A stretch of 15,173 nucleotides of DNA from Cudoniella acicularis (Eukaryota; Ascomycota; Leotiomycetes; Helotiales; Helotiaceae): contig JAAMPI010001383.1 in NCBI GenBank assembly GCA_013054445.1, forward strand, positions 1 to 15,173, read 5' to 3'. This document shows, one piece after another, positions 8,004 to 15,173 of the stretch. How positions within the stretch are numbered: position 1 is the stretch's first letter; every line of letters starts with the position of its first letter. The position numbers were made by a program, and so were the translations under genes. Below the pieces are notes generated by a model. It did no database searches and was not told the origin of the DNA. It saw only the letters and a list, made by a program, of their open reading frames with translations.

Positions 8004-9735
8004 TTAAAAGATCCGGATTCCACACTTCCAATTTTGTCTTTCTAAAATCTTCCGAATAGCATCATCTTTGGCCGTCCAGAAATATCCCACTCTTTCATAG
8101 GCCGGTACCTTTCCCGAAAATGATCGCAAGACAATCCCATGTATCTGAAGATTGCTCCCCACCGACTGCACATGAATTTTCTTGAACTCCAAGATCGGCA
8201 CACCAAGGAGAGCGACTGGTGCTACGTGGAAGCTGATATCCAGAAGAAATTCGACTTCTGTTTCATTGAGCTCGAAAAGCGAATAGGATAGCCTCAAATT
8301 GGCGTTGTGAATGAGTGCGTTGATAACCAGTGAGGGCTGGACCTCTTCATCCGATACAAGCGGGTTGATATATTCCCAAGCCGTTAGAAACCTCTTAACA
8401 GCGCTTTTGTCTCCTTCTGCCTGGCCCGACCTGTTGGAAGGCGTCCACTTCAATCTATGAGAAACCCTCCCCCCGTCAATCGAAGCCACGACCAAGTCGG
8501 GATACTCCGCAAAGGTCTGCTCCCTAATGCCGTCCCACCATCGCGAACCTAAAGCAAATTCAAAGGAAGAACTCTCTTCCAGAGACTAGCAACAAACGTA
8601 TAACCTGCATGTTTAAGTATCAAGTAAGCAACACCTACAATAGCCATCAACCTATCCGTATTTATCGTTAAAGCCCTGGTCGAATACTTCTCAACCATTT
8701 CATACTACGACTGATGGAGTTTCATTTTCTCCGCCATCTCTGCACCCAAGGTGTTGGGCGGAGCCCTACTTATAACTATATCTCCATATTAGTATTATAT
8801 TATACTATATATATAGTTTATATCCTTACTTAGTCTACCTTTAAATGTAATACTTTCTTATATATAAAAGCCCTCCTCTTGTAAGATCTAGTTCTCTTCT
8901 TCTTCTTTAATTCATTCTCTATCCTGTTTATCTAAAGACCTTAATTCTTAGTCTTATATAAGGACCGCACTACAAGCTGAGATGCTCTACGCATACCAAC
9001 AAGAGCAGAAAGTGGCGAAAGCTCATCTATTTTTTGCTCTCGAGGTTTGTACTCGCGGTTAATAGCCACTTTCGTCTCTAACAAAATTGTGTCTTTCGCA
9101 GGGCGAGTAAAAGATCCTGTCAAGACAAGACGCCTTTGATTACCCTTCTCACTTTCTGCTTTGTGTGGCGCTCATCCTCTACTTGAAACCGTTCAATAAA
9201 AGCTGAGGAATGCAGTTTCCCGTCCTGGTTTATGTTTGTGCGGCGGGTATAGAGAACGCCATCTTCGTGAGACTCCGATGTTCGCATTGTGTTGCATTCG
9301 AAGAAGAGATAGCCTTTGGAGAAACGCAAAACAGGTGTGGACAGTATCCTCTCCTGGAATATCCATCCCCTTTGGGTTTATGGCGCGGGTTCCACGTTGC
9401 TTTTAAATAGGGTATCGATGTCCTGCTCTCTCATCCAAATCTAACAACCAGCGAGAAGGTACCCTTAGTGCCAAGGATGCAATCGTTCAGAAAGCGGTCT
9501 TTCGGAATAAAGAATCCACCGCGCGAGTTTTCGGATGATGTTGCGGATATGGTGCATGCGGCATTAGCATAATACAGGCCCTATTTGGCGGTTTGTCGCC
9601 TCTTTCAATCAGTCTTCTTGAGACTCTTGAATAATACAAAGTGTATCGATCCAGACGATTGTCGCCAAAACTTCGGCTATATGATCCCAGCCCTTGGCGC
9701 TATAGTGGACAGCGGTAGTCAGCCTGAGCATACAT
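8004..9735 (-). pseudogene. HET-domain (PF06985) incompatibility gene, decayed and LTR-interrupted
   Basis: Conserved HET-protein blocks occur in order on the minus strand but in changing frames: IVWIDTLCIIQ (about 9640), ANAACTISATSS (about 9550), RGWIFQERILS (about 9350), GYLFFEC (about 9300), YSTRALTINTDRLMAI (about 8670) and VASIDGGRVS (about 8480). The C-terminal end LRSFSGKVPAYERVGYFW is also typical of the family. Lesions: TGA at 9609-9611 and TAG at 8705-8707, each where the family has Trp; TAA at 9378-9380; frame breaks near 9571, 9433 and 8549; and a solo-LTR-like insertion at 8752-8972. The first part of the HET domain is missing beyond 9735, where foldback and AT-rich sequence begins. 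Intact HET proteins trigger cell death on non-self recognition; this copy cannot make one. The last 8004-8580 stretch stays open but lacks a good start. It is not close to the intact HET protein at 10342. Confidence 0.8.
8752..8972 (+). mobile_element. Solo LTR-like insertion inside the HET pseudogene
   Basis: HET homology stops at 8751 and can resume by about 8975. The insert starts TGTTGGGCGGAGCC, is AT-rich with tandem TATA-type sequence, has a TATATAAAAG box at about 8862 followed by a pyrimidine-rich transcript-start-like stretch, and ends in CTA where CA is expected (a C-to-T change would explain it). The flanks CAAGG (8747-8751) and CAAGC (8973-8977) look like a 5-bp target duplication with one change. 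No internal retroelement sequence or primer-binding site is present, so it would be a solo LTR. The right end is the less certain one. Confidence 0.5.
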
Positions 9736-9739
9736 TATA

Positions 9740-9780
9740 AGGGGCTATTTTAGTGCCCAAAGGGACTCGTTTTGGCCCCT
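9740..9780. repeat. Nested palindrome at the 5' breakpoint of the HET pseudogene
   Basis: Outer arms AGGGGC (9740-9745) and GCCCCT (9775-9780) enclose an inner AGTGCCC/GGGACT pair, so the strand can fold into a bulged hairpin. It starts right after TA, exactly where HET homology ends. It could be the terminus of a foldback or Tc1-type element; no partner terminus was found in the window. Confidence 0.45.
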
Positions 9781-10341
9781 CAAGGCGTAGCTATACTTTC
9801 TTCGCCTTGTCTCTAGGTATAGATCCTATTTCAGCTCCCTTATAACTAAGAATCTTCTAGAAATAGAGATTAATTTGCTAAAATTATTATTCAGTAGTTA
9901 GTCTATTATTATAATATTATTTTCTTAAATATTTATAAATAAAACAAATAAAAATAAAAATTTAAAGTACCTGTTTTAAAGTAATAGTTTAAATACTACC
10001 TGCCTTTTAAAATATAATTTTATTCTTAGCTATTATGAATTAATTCTAGGTAATAGTCTTAATTTAGGAGCAGCTACTAGACTTTCCAATAAGCGATTAA
10101 CCGAGCTGCAAGAGGCTTTTTAAAGTCCCTGCAGCACTACACGTGATAGGTCTTGCTGCGCCATCTCTACAACATAAGGCTGGGAGGCTGCCTCCCTATT
10201 CAGCGGGTTATCATACTGAACTGGCTTATCATCTGAGCTCGGAAAAAAACCGAGGTTTGCGTCTGATATTTGAGGTAGTCTCGACCTACAATCGTATCAT
10301 TTCTGAGATCAGCTTTGCTGCTCATCTGCGCTGTCGCGACG
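9781..10341. repeat. AT-rich degraded stretch, then promoter of the intact HET gene
   Basis: 9840-10080 is strongly AT-rich and without frames, like the other RIP-type islands. From 10080 composition returns to normal and the last 260 bp should hold the promoter and leader of the HET gene starting at 10342. A CACGTG E-box-like site lies at about 10140. No other gene is credible here. Confidence 0.5.
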
Positions 10342-12063
10342 ATGCGGCTCATCAACGTCCACACGCTGGACCTGGAAGAATTCTTCGGCTACTATATCCC
10401 ACGTTATACGATTTTGTCGCACACTTGGGGCAAGGAAGAGATTTCATTTCAGGAATACACCTGGCTGCGGGCACAGGAGAAAGAATGGGCCGAGGATTCG
10501 GATGACTTGGACGAGATGACATCAAAACGACGTCGGCGTCTACAGGACAAGGTGCAGGCACTTCGGTCGCGAGCCGGTTTTCAGAAAATTGAGAAGTTTG
10601 TCCAGCTGGCTGCGCAGGGCTCACACCCGTATGTTTGGGTGGATACGTGCTGCATCGACAAATCGAGCAGCGCTGAGCTGTCTGAGGCCATCAATTCGAT
10701 GTTCGCTTGGTACGGTCAGGCAGAATTGTGCTTCGTCTACCTCAGTGATGTGCATGAGACGATACATGAGTTTGGCCCGGGGTCCGAGTTTGGGCGGAGT
10801 CGGTGGTTCACACGCGGATGGACGTTGCAGGAGCTGCTGGCGCCCAGCCACGTCTACTTCTATAACTCGCGATGGGACTGCTTCGGCTCCCTGAGACAAC
10901 ACACGGCCCTTATATCGGCCATGACGGGGATCCAAGAGGACTTTCTTGGGGTAGGGCTCTCGGGCAGTTGGCTCAAGCGGCCGAGCCTGGCCGAGAAGAT
11001 GTCGTGGGCGGCCCGGCGAAGAACGACGCGGGCCGAGGACGAGGCATACTGCCTGCTGGGCATCTTCAACGTCCAGATGCCGCTCCTCTACGGCGAGGGC
11101 GCCCGGGCATTCGAGCGGCTCCAGCACGAGATTCTGATGCGAACGGAAGACTTGTCGTTGCTGGCGTGGGGCCGCTTAGGCGTCGGCTTGGAGTCAGAGC
11201 CATGCAGCTCCCTCCTCGCACCCTCCCCCCGCGGATTTCTCGTCGGCGACCGGAAGTGGGAGAAACTGATCCCACCCGAGACGCAGCAGCAGCAGCACTT
11301 TCAGATGACCAATAAGGGTCTGCACCTATTTCTGCACCTCTGGTGCGTCGAGCTGCCCGCCGAGTTCAACGTCAACCGCGTGGTATGGTACGCAATCTTG
11401 CCGTGCGAGGAAGAGAGCATCATTGACGGAAAGCGACAGATCTTGATGCTGGTGGGCAGCCATGTCCAAATGGACGACGTGAGAGACCCGTCCAAGATCG
11501 TGGCCTTCACCAGGGTAGGAACGACGTACTTGCAATTGGCCCGTCCGCCAAAACCCAACTTCAACTTCTTCCCCCGGATGGTCTACCTCAGCCAGCACGG
11601 AATCCCTCCCTCCGAAGGCCCGGATTATTTAAAGCTCCGGTGGGACAGAAAGATGAACCTCTCGTGTGTCGAGATCTTTCCCCACACCGTCTCGCAGCCG
11701 CAGCCATGGTTTAATCCGATGATTGTAGAGGGGTTAGTGGTGCCTCTCCAGATCGGCCGCACATTCTTCCTCATGTATCCGCACGCCTCGAACGGATTAA
11801 TAGACGTGAAGAAGCGGCTGTTGAAGCCCTTCATTGTAGTCGTGACCTTTCGCGTGCTCAAGGGAAACTTCCTTGACGTCGAGCTGGCGTCCTGGAAGTC
11901 CGAGGACCGTTCGCTAGCCTATTTATTCCTCAACCGCCTGGAGTCTCCGGAGATGGACTACTGGAAGAAACCGGGGGACCTTGGCGTAGATGTTAAGACG
12001 GATTTAATTAGTTATAGCAATAGTAGACCAATAGGGGACATTAGGCTAAATTTCAGCTCCTGA
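10342..12063 (+). CDS. HET-domain heterokaryon-incompatibility protein, intact
   Basis: One uninterrupted exon of 573 codons. The start is the ATG at 10342 (A at -3), giving MRLINVHTL, the usual start of this HET subgroup; the frame is open further upstream but without ATG. HET domain motifs: YTILSHTWG (22-30), PYVWVDTCCIDK (96-107), RSRWFTRGWTLQELLAP (152-168). The block that usually follows HET in this subgroup, EKMSWAARR...DEAYCLLGIF...LLYGEG, is at 218-253. The C-terminal half (about 290-573) is family-typical but of unknown function; no NACHT, WD40 or amyloid-like tail is present. HET proteins act in the cytosol and cause growth arrest or cell death after allorecognition. Codon use is clearly GC-richer than the flanks, which are AT-rich islands on both sides, and only the last 60 bp drift towards AT. 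No disruption is seen, so it is probably functional. Confidence 0.92.
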   Translation: MRLINVHTLDLEEFFGYYIPRYTILSHTWGKEEISFQEYTWLRAQEKEWAEDSDDLDEMTSKRRRRLQDKVQALRSRAGFQKIEKFVQLAAQGSHPYVWVDTCCIDKSSSAELSEAINSMFAWYGQAELCFVYLSDVHETIHEFGPGSEFGRSRWFTRGWTLQELLAPSHVYFYNSRWDCFGSLRQHTALISAMTGIQEDFLGVGLSGSWLKRPSLAEKMSWAARRRTTRAEDEAYCLLGIFNVQMPLLYGEGARAFERLQHEILMRTEDLSLLAWGRLGVGLESEPCSSLLAPSPRGFLVGDRKWEKLIPPETQQQQHFQMTNKGLHLFLHLWCVELPAEFNVNRVVWYAILPCEEESIIDGKRQILMLVGSHVQMDDVRDPSKIVAFTRVGTTYLQLARPPKPNFNFFPRMVYLSQHGIPPSEGPDYLKLRWDRKMNLSCVEIFPHTVSQPQPWFNPMIVEGLVVPLQIGRTFFLMYPHASNGLIDVKKRLLKPFIVVVTFRVLKGNFLDVELASWKSEDRSLAYLFLNRLESPEMDYWKKPGDLGVDVKTDLISYSNSRPIGDIRLNFSS

Positions 12064-12214
12064 AAACGCCTCGAGCTCTTCTGTCCTTAGTCGTTAGATG
12101 CTAGGGCAATGGCGGAGTAGTAGTAGTTTAATAAACAGGCATTTGTTATAAGGATATAAAACAAGTAAAGTGATAAGAATATAAAAGAAATTAGATTAGA
12201 GAAGTTAAGGAAGG
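12064..12214 (+). other. 3' flank of the HET gene
   Basis: 151 bp of increasingly AT-rich sequence with several possible polyadenylation sites (AATAAA at about 12130, ATATAAAA nearby). No gene. Confidence 0.4.
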
Positions 12215-12830
12215 TGTTATGATTACCTGGCTGGCTGGTTTGTATACTATAGTCACCTGACTTCGTGTCAGTTACGTGCCTGCGTTGGCTGGCCAGGGGT
12301 TGGCACTAATCCCGATTCGGACTAGTACTAATGCATAAAAGTAGAGACCTTCCTTCCTTAGCTTTTAAATTCTAGTTATTTTATATTATTAACTCACTTT
12401 AGCTAGTTCATAATATAATTTAAAAGCTAATTACTTTTTATAAGCTATATACAAATAATAATATTATTATATCAACTTAATAAACCTTTAAAAACTTTTA
12501 AACTATAATAGACAAAAGATAAGATAGAGACATTAGAGGCCTTCATAGATAATTTAGAACAAGCTATAATTTAATTAATACCCTGTCTATATACTAACAG
12601 CCTCTCATGTATAAAAAAGACACTATATCTCTTTACTAAAATGTATAACCCTATAAGAAGTCTCGAATTCGGAACTATCGATAAGTCTAGGGATCCTAGA
12701 CTTCGACTTTCATAGGATATATAAGCGAGTTTTTAAGCCAACCGATAAAGCAACAGATCTATATACTAAATCCGTGGTATATTATCCTTTCGGACACAGT
12801 TCTTAGAAAAATGCCTTAGATTTGAATTGA
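12215..12830 (+). mobile_element. LTR-like, RIP-degraded retroelement relic
   Basis: An LTR-like sequence starts TGTTATGATTACCTGG at 12215, is GC-rich for about 110 bp, has a promoter-like ATGCATAAAAG at about 12333 followed by pyrimidine-rich CTTCCTTCCTTAG, and then turns very AT-rich. At 12512-12670 one plus-strand frame of 53 codons is open except for a single TAA, where CAA could have been; it reads like protein (for example KDKIETLEAFIDNLEQ and LFTKMYNP) but matches nothing I recognise. The 3' LTR boundary and a second copy are not visible. Confidence 0.45.
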
Positions 12831-12883
12831 AAAGCCCACAGTCATTGTTTTAGTATCCTTGTTAGAAAGGGTATGGTTGCGGG

Positions 12884-14060
12884 TTAACTTTCCCAGCTGC
12901 ACTCGCGACTCTTCAACTCTTCGCAGTATAATTGGTATTCATCACCATAAACGATCCTCCCCGGTATATAAAAACATTCAAAACCCTTCTCACTATTGAC
13001 GCCGACCAACAACACATATCCCGAACCGAAATTCCTACGAAGTGTGGGTATATAGAATCCAAAAACATCCACCCCCTCTGCCCACCCCTTCCCCCAGCTC
13101 ACCACAAAGGATGCTCCGGTCTAATACTCATCAAAGGACAAGCATCCTCCTCCCTCTTCTCAAGGTTTTCTACACCCTCTTCCTCCCTCGCGTGTAAAAT
13201 CTTCTGGATGACCGCTTCGGCGTTGTCGTATAGCATTCCAGAGTAGTGCCGTATCCATTCGATTTTCCGACGGTGGACATCTTCCGCGTCGATGGCTGTG
13301 ATCTGGGGATTGGAGGAGTTAGCATATGATGAAAAGGTGATGACGCCGTCGAAAAGCAAGTCTAGCAATAACGCCGATGCTCAAGCCATTTACCCAGAAC
13401 ATCTCCTATCAAGCAGAAAATATTTCAAAAGTACTCACATAATTCACCGTTCCCCAAGGATTACTGGCCGCCTGAAGCACCGGCAACTCAATCCTCCCCC
13501 AAATTGTCGACATAGGCGGATTCTCAATATCCCGATGCATAACAGACGCGACATTCGCAGCCATCATCGCGAACGCTCTCGACATATTCTCAAAGTAAGC
13601 CATTTCCTCCTTGGCATCTTCCATGATGCATGCTAATGGGTTCTGTCTTGTTGACTTGATGAAGTAATTTTCGCACGGCCAAACATCCTATTCAGAAAAT
13701 CCTAGTTAGATTTTATATTGGGGGGAAGGGGGGGGGATGTATGGTGGTAGTGAGAAATGAGGGAATGTAACGGACCCAGATAGTGATTTTATTCCTAGCT
13801 TGTCTTGCAAATTTTCGGGCACGCTCGGAGAGGCCTTGGGTGTAAAATAAGGCTGTAGAATCGAATGATTTGAATCTATATTCTGGTTTGGTATTTGCTA
13901 AAAACCACTTCGTATATCATTAGCAAAAGCTGAGATAATGGCTTCGAGATCAAACCTCAGTAGAATATTTGGAAATAGGATCACAAGGGCTTCTAGATTC
14001 AACCGCGTTGGCAACGGTCAGGAATCCCGAAAAGGCCGCTGCAAGTGCGAAGAACTTCAT
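12884..14060 (-). CDS. Secreted cysteine-containing protein of unknown function
   Basis: Five exons, complement(12884..13034, 13103..13302, 13439..13687, 13776..13897, 13985..14060), give 265 residues. Start ATG at 14058-14060 opens a clear signal peptide, MKFFALAAAFSGFLTVANA, so the product is secreted. The mature part is about 246 residues with six cysteines (WPCENYF, LACIMED, DACPLM, FECFYIP, LYCEEL, RECSW), enough for three disulfides. Exons 2-5 fit well: intron 13688-13775 (GTCCGT, branch CTAAC), 13303-13438 (GTGAGT, branch CTAAC) and 13035-13102 (GTGAGC). Exon 1 to 2 is the weak point: the better-looking donor GTTTGA at 13955 leaves the frame off by one, so the poorer donor GTGATC at 13984 was chosen. 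A one-base lesion is the alternative. I recognise no domain. It may be an effector-like or matrix protein; that is a guess from secretion and cysteines only. The HET relic lies downstream. Confidence 0.65.
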
Positions 14061-14929
14061 TTTGTGAAGGGATAAGAGCACGAAGAATGGCGCAGAGTGA
14101 GGACTCGTTTGATTTTAAAGCGTTCTCATGGTATATCGTAAGCTCAAATGTTTCAAACAAAAAGCCAAGCTCTGCTTCGTGAATTTTGAACGAGGAATAA
14201 GTGCGCGAAAGATAAGGACAAAGAAGTTCGAGTCAGAGCTGCCTGATGATGCGACCTTTCGTTATATGTGAATGGTGAGAGAGGGGTGTGGCAATGCCCA
14301 CTCCTGAATATTTATCGTTGGTCGAAAAAACCCTCTGTTGTTGATCTCTCCCCTCGGAGGGATACCGAAATCGCGGCACAGCGGGGGGCCTTCGCACGAG
14401 AACGCCTTGCTACCGATCGCGATGAAATGATGTCGATACCTCCAAAAGGTGGTATATTTCACTACTGTTGATATTCTCCGTTGCGGCGCCCTTTCCAGGC
14501 TTCACTCGTTGTCGGAATCGCAGACCGGTGTGTAAAGGTAGACGTGGGATGATGTTGGATGAACTCCTCAGCTTCTGAAACATCCACTTGTTGGCTGGCC
14601 GAGATTTCCCGGCCGTTGATAGGACAAGTGCGGTGCGATCTAGGAATAGAATAGAATCAAGTCTTGGTGCTGCACAGCCCCCATGAATTTGCTTAGTCAC
14701 TAACTCGTTTATTCTTTGGAGTTTCAAACGTTTATTGGTCCCTGATAAACTCGAGATAATCCGACGAAGCAGTTCACGTGGTTCGTTGAATGATGTCAAA
14801 TGGATGAAATATAAAAACGAGACGGCCAATCAAGAAGTGGTTAAAGTGATGACTGTGCATTTGCAGGTACTCCCTTAATAATTGCCGAGGATTCGCTTGG
14901 CGATGACGACCGCTGCACCTTCATGACTG
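14061..14929. other. Intergenic region, no gene supported
   Basis: The first 200 bp should hold the promoter of the minus-strand secreted-protein gene. A 139-codon minus-strand frame at 14410-14829 has no early ATG and no family features, so it was not called. Nothing else stands out. Confidence 0.5.
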
Positions 14930-15173
14930 GACTTTTATAAACAATGCACATTCTCAAATGATACGATATTCGACGTGGGATGAATACTAAAAATCAGCTC
15001 ATTCGTGCTGGTAACGGACTCTGCTGCGTCCTCCGAAATCACTTATATCCCCGCAATCGCATCTTGAATAATCAGCAACAGCTTCTAAAGAATTTCTCAA
15101 CTCAACTGAGATCTCAATCTCAGATTCCACGCTTCTACCATCAACCTCTCATTTCCAAACTTCAAAATTCCCC
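14930..15173 (+). promoter_or_regulatory. Likely promoter and 5' UTR of a plus-strand gene beyond the window
   Basis: A TATA-like TTTTATAAAC lies at 14933-14942. The last 100 bp form a CT/CA-rich, ATG-free leader (CTCAACTCAACTGAGATCTC, then TCTACCATCAACCTCTCATT), typical of fungal 5' UTRs. No start codon is reached by the end of the window. Confidence 0.5.

Noticed and set aside
8941..9123. A separate small gene on the minus strand.
   Set aside because: It starts at TTG and lies between two HET blocks and the LTR edge; it is better read as part of the HET pseudogene.
10621..11127. Long minus-strand frame inside the intact HET gene.
   Set aside because: It is antisense to well-conserved HET motifs and is explained by the GC-rich codon use of that gene.
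10872..11315. Plus-strand frame of 147 codons overlapping the HET gene.
   Set aside because: Another-frame shadow of the HET coding sequence, Arg/Gly/Pro-rich as expected for a shadow.
14410..14829. A 139-codon minus-strand frame.
   Set aside because: It opens at a TTG with no early ATG, shows no domain, signal or intron pattern, and its composition looks non-coding.
1..15173. tRNA, rRNA or CRISPR features.
   Set aside because: No tRNA box A/B pairs, rRNA-like sequence or regularly spaced repeats were seen on either strand.

Overview
The window looks like nuclear DNA of a filamentous ascomycete (Pezizomycotina). The evidence is many 47-90 bp introns with GT..AG ends and CTRAC-like branch points, HET-domain, SesA-type and WSC genes, and AT-rich islands with stop-riddled, C-to-T-biased sequence of the kind left by repeat-induced point mutation (RIP). 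The species cannot be read from the sequence.

Layout. 1-190: a possible LTR cut by the window edge. 200-850: an AT-rich degraded island. 851-1718 (minus): a two-exon gene for a 271-residue SesA-like (NACHT-N/PF17107-type) protein with a two-repeat Gly/Asn/Gln tail like fungal amyloid signalling motifs. 1719-2374: a shared divergent promoter. 2375-3342 (plus): a four-exon gene for a type II membrane protein with an extracellular WSC domain; its short cytosolic N-terminus carries a motif that aligns without gaps to the SesA tail. 4810-7947 (plus): a multi-exon SLIP-GC/dynamin-like large GTPase with a probable 1-nt lesion, or an unusual intron, near its 3' end. 8004-9735 (minus): a HET-domain pseudogene with several stops and frame breaks and a solo-LTR-like insertion. 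9740-10080: a foldback sequence and an AT-rich stretch. 10342-12063 (plus): an intact intronless 573-residue HET protein. 12215-12830: an LTR-like, RIP-degraded retroelement relic. 12884-14060 (minus): a five-exon gene for a secreted, cysteine-containing protein of unknown function. 14061-15173: non-coding sequence ending in what looks like the promoter and 5' UTR of a plus-strand gene beyond the window.

How it fits together. This is an accessory, self/non-self-recognition type of region: a SesA-type candidate cell-death protein, one live and one dead HET gene, a large GTPase and transposon debris. The most notable point is the head-to-head SesA/WSC pair. Fungal amyloid signalling normally joins a receptor and an effector that share a short prion-like motif and are encoded side by side. 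Here the apparent receptor is not an NLR but a membrane protein with an outward-facing carbohydrate-binding-type WSC domain. If the motif match is real, this would be a cell-surface or cell-wall sensor signalling to a cell-death effector by amyloid templating. That function is inference; the gene structures, domains and motif alignment are read from the sequence.
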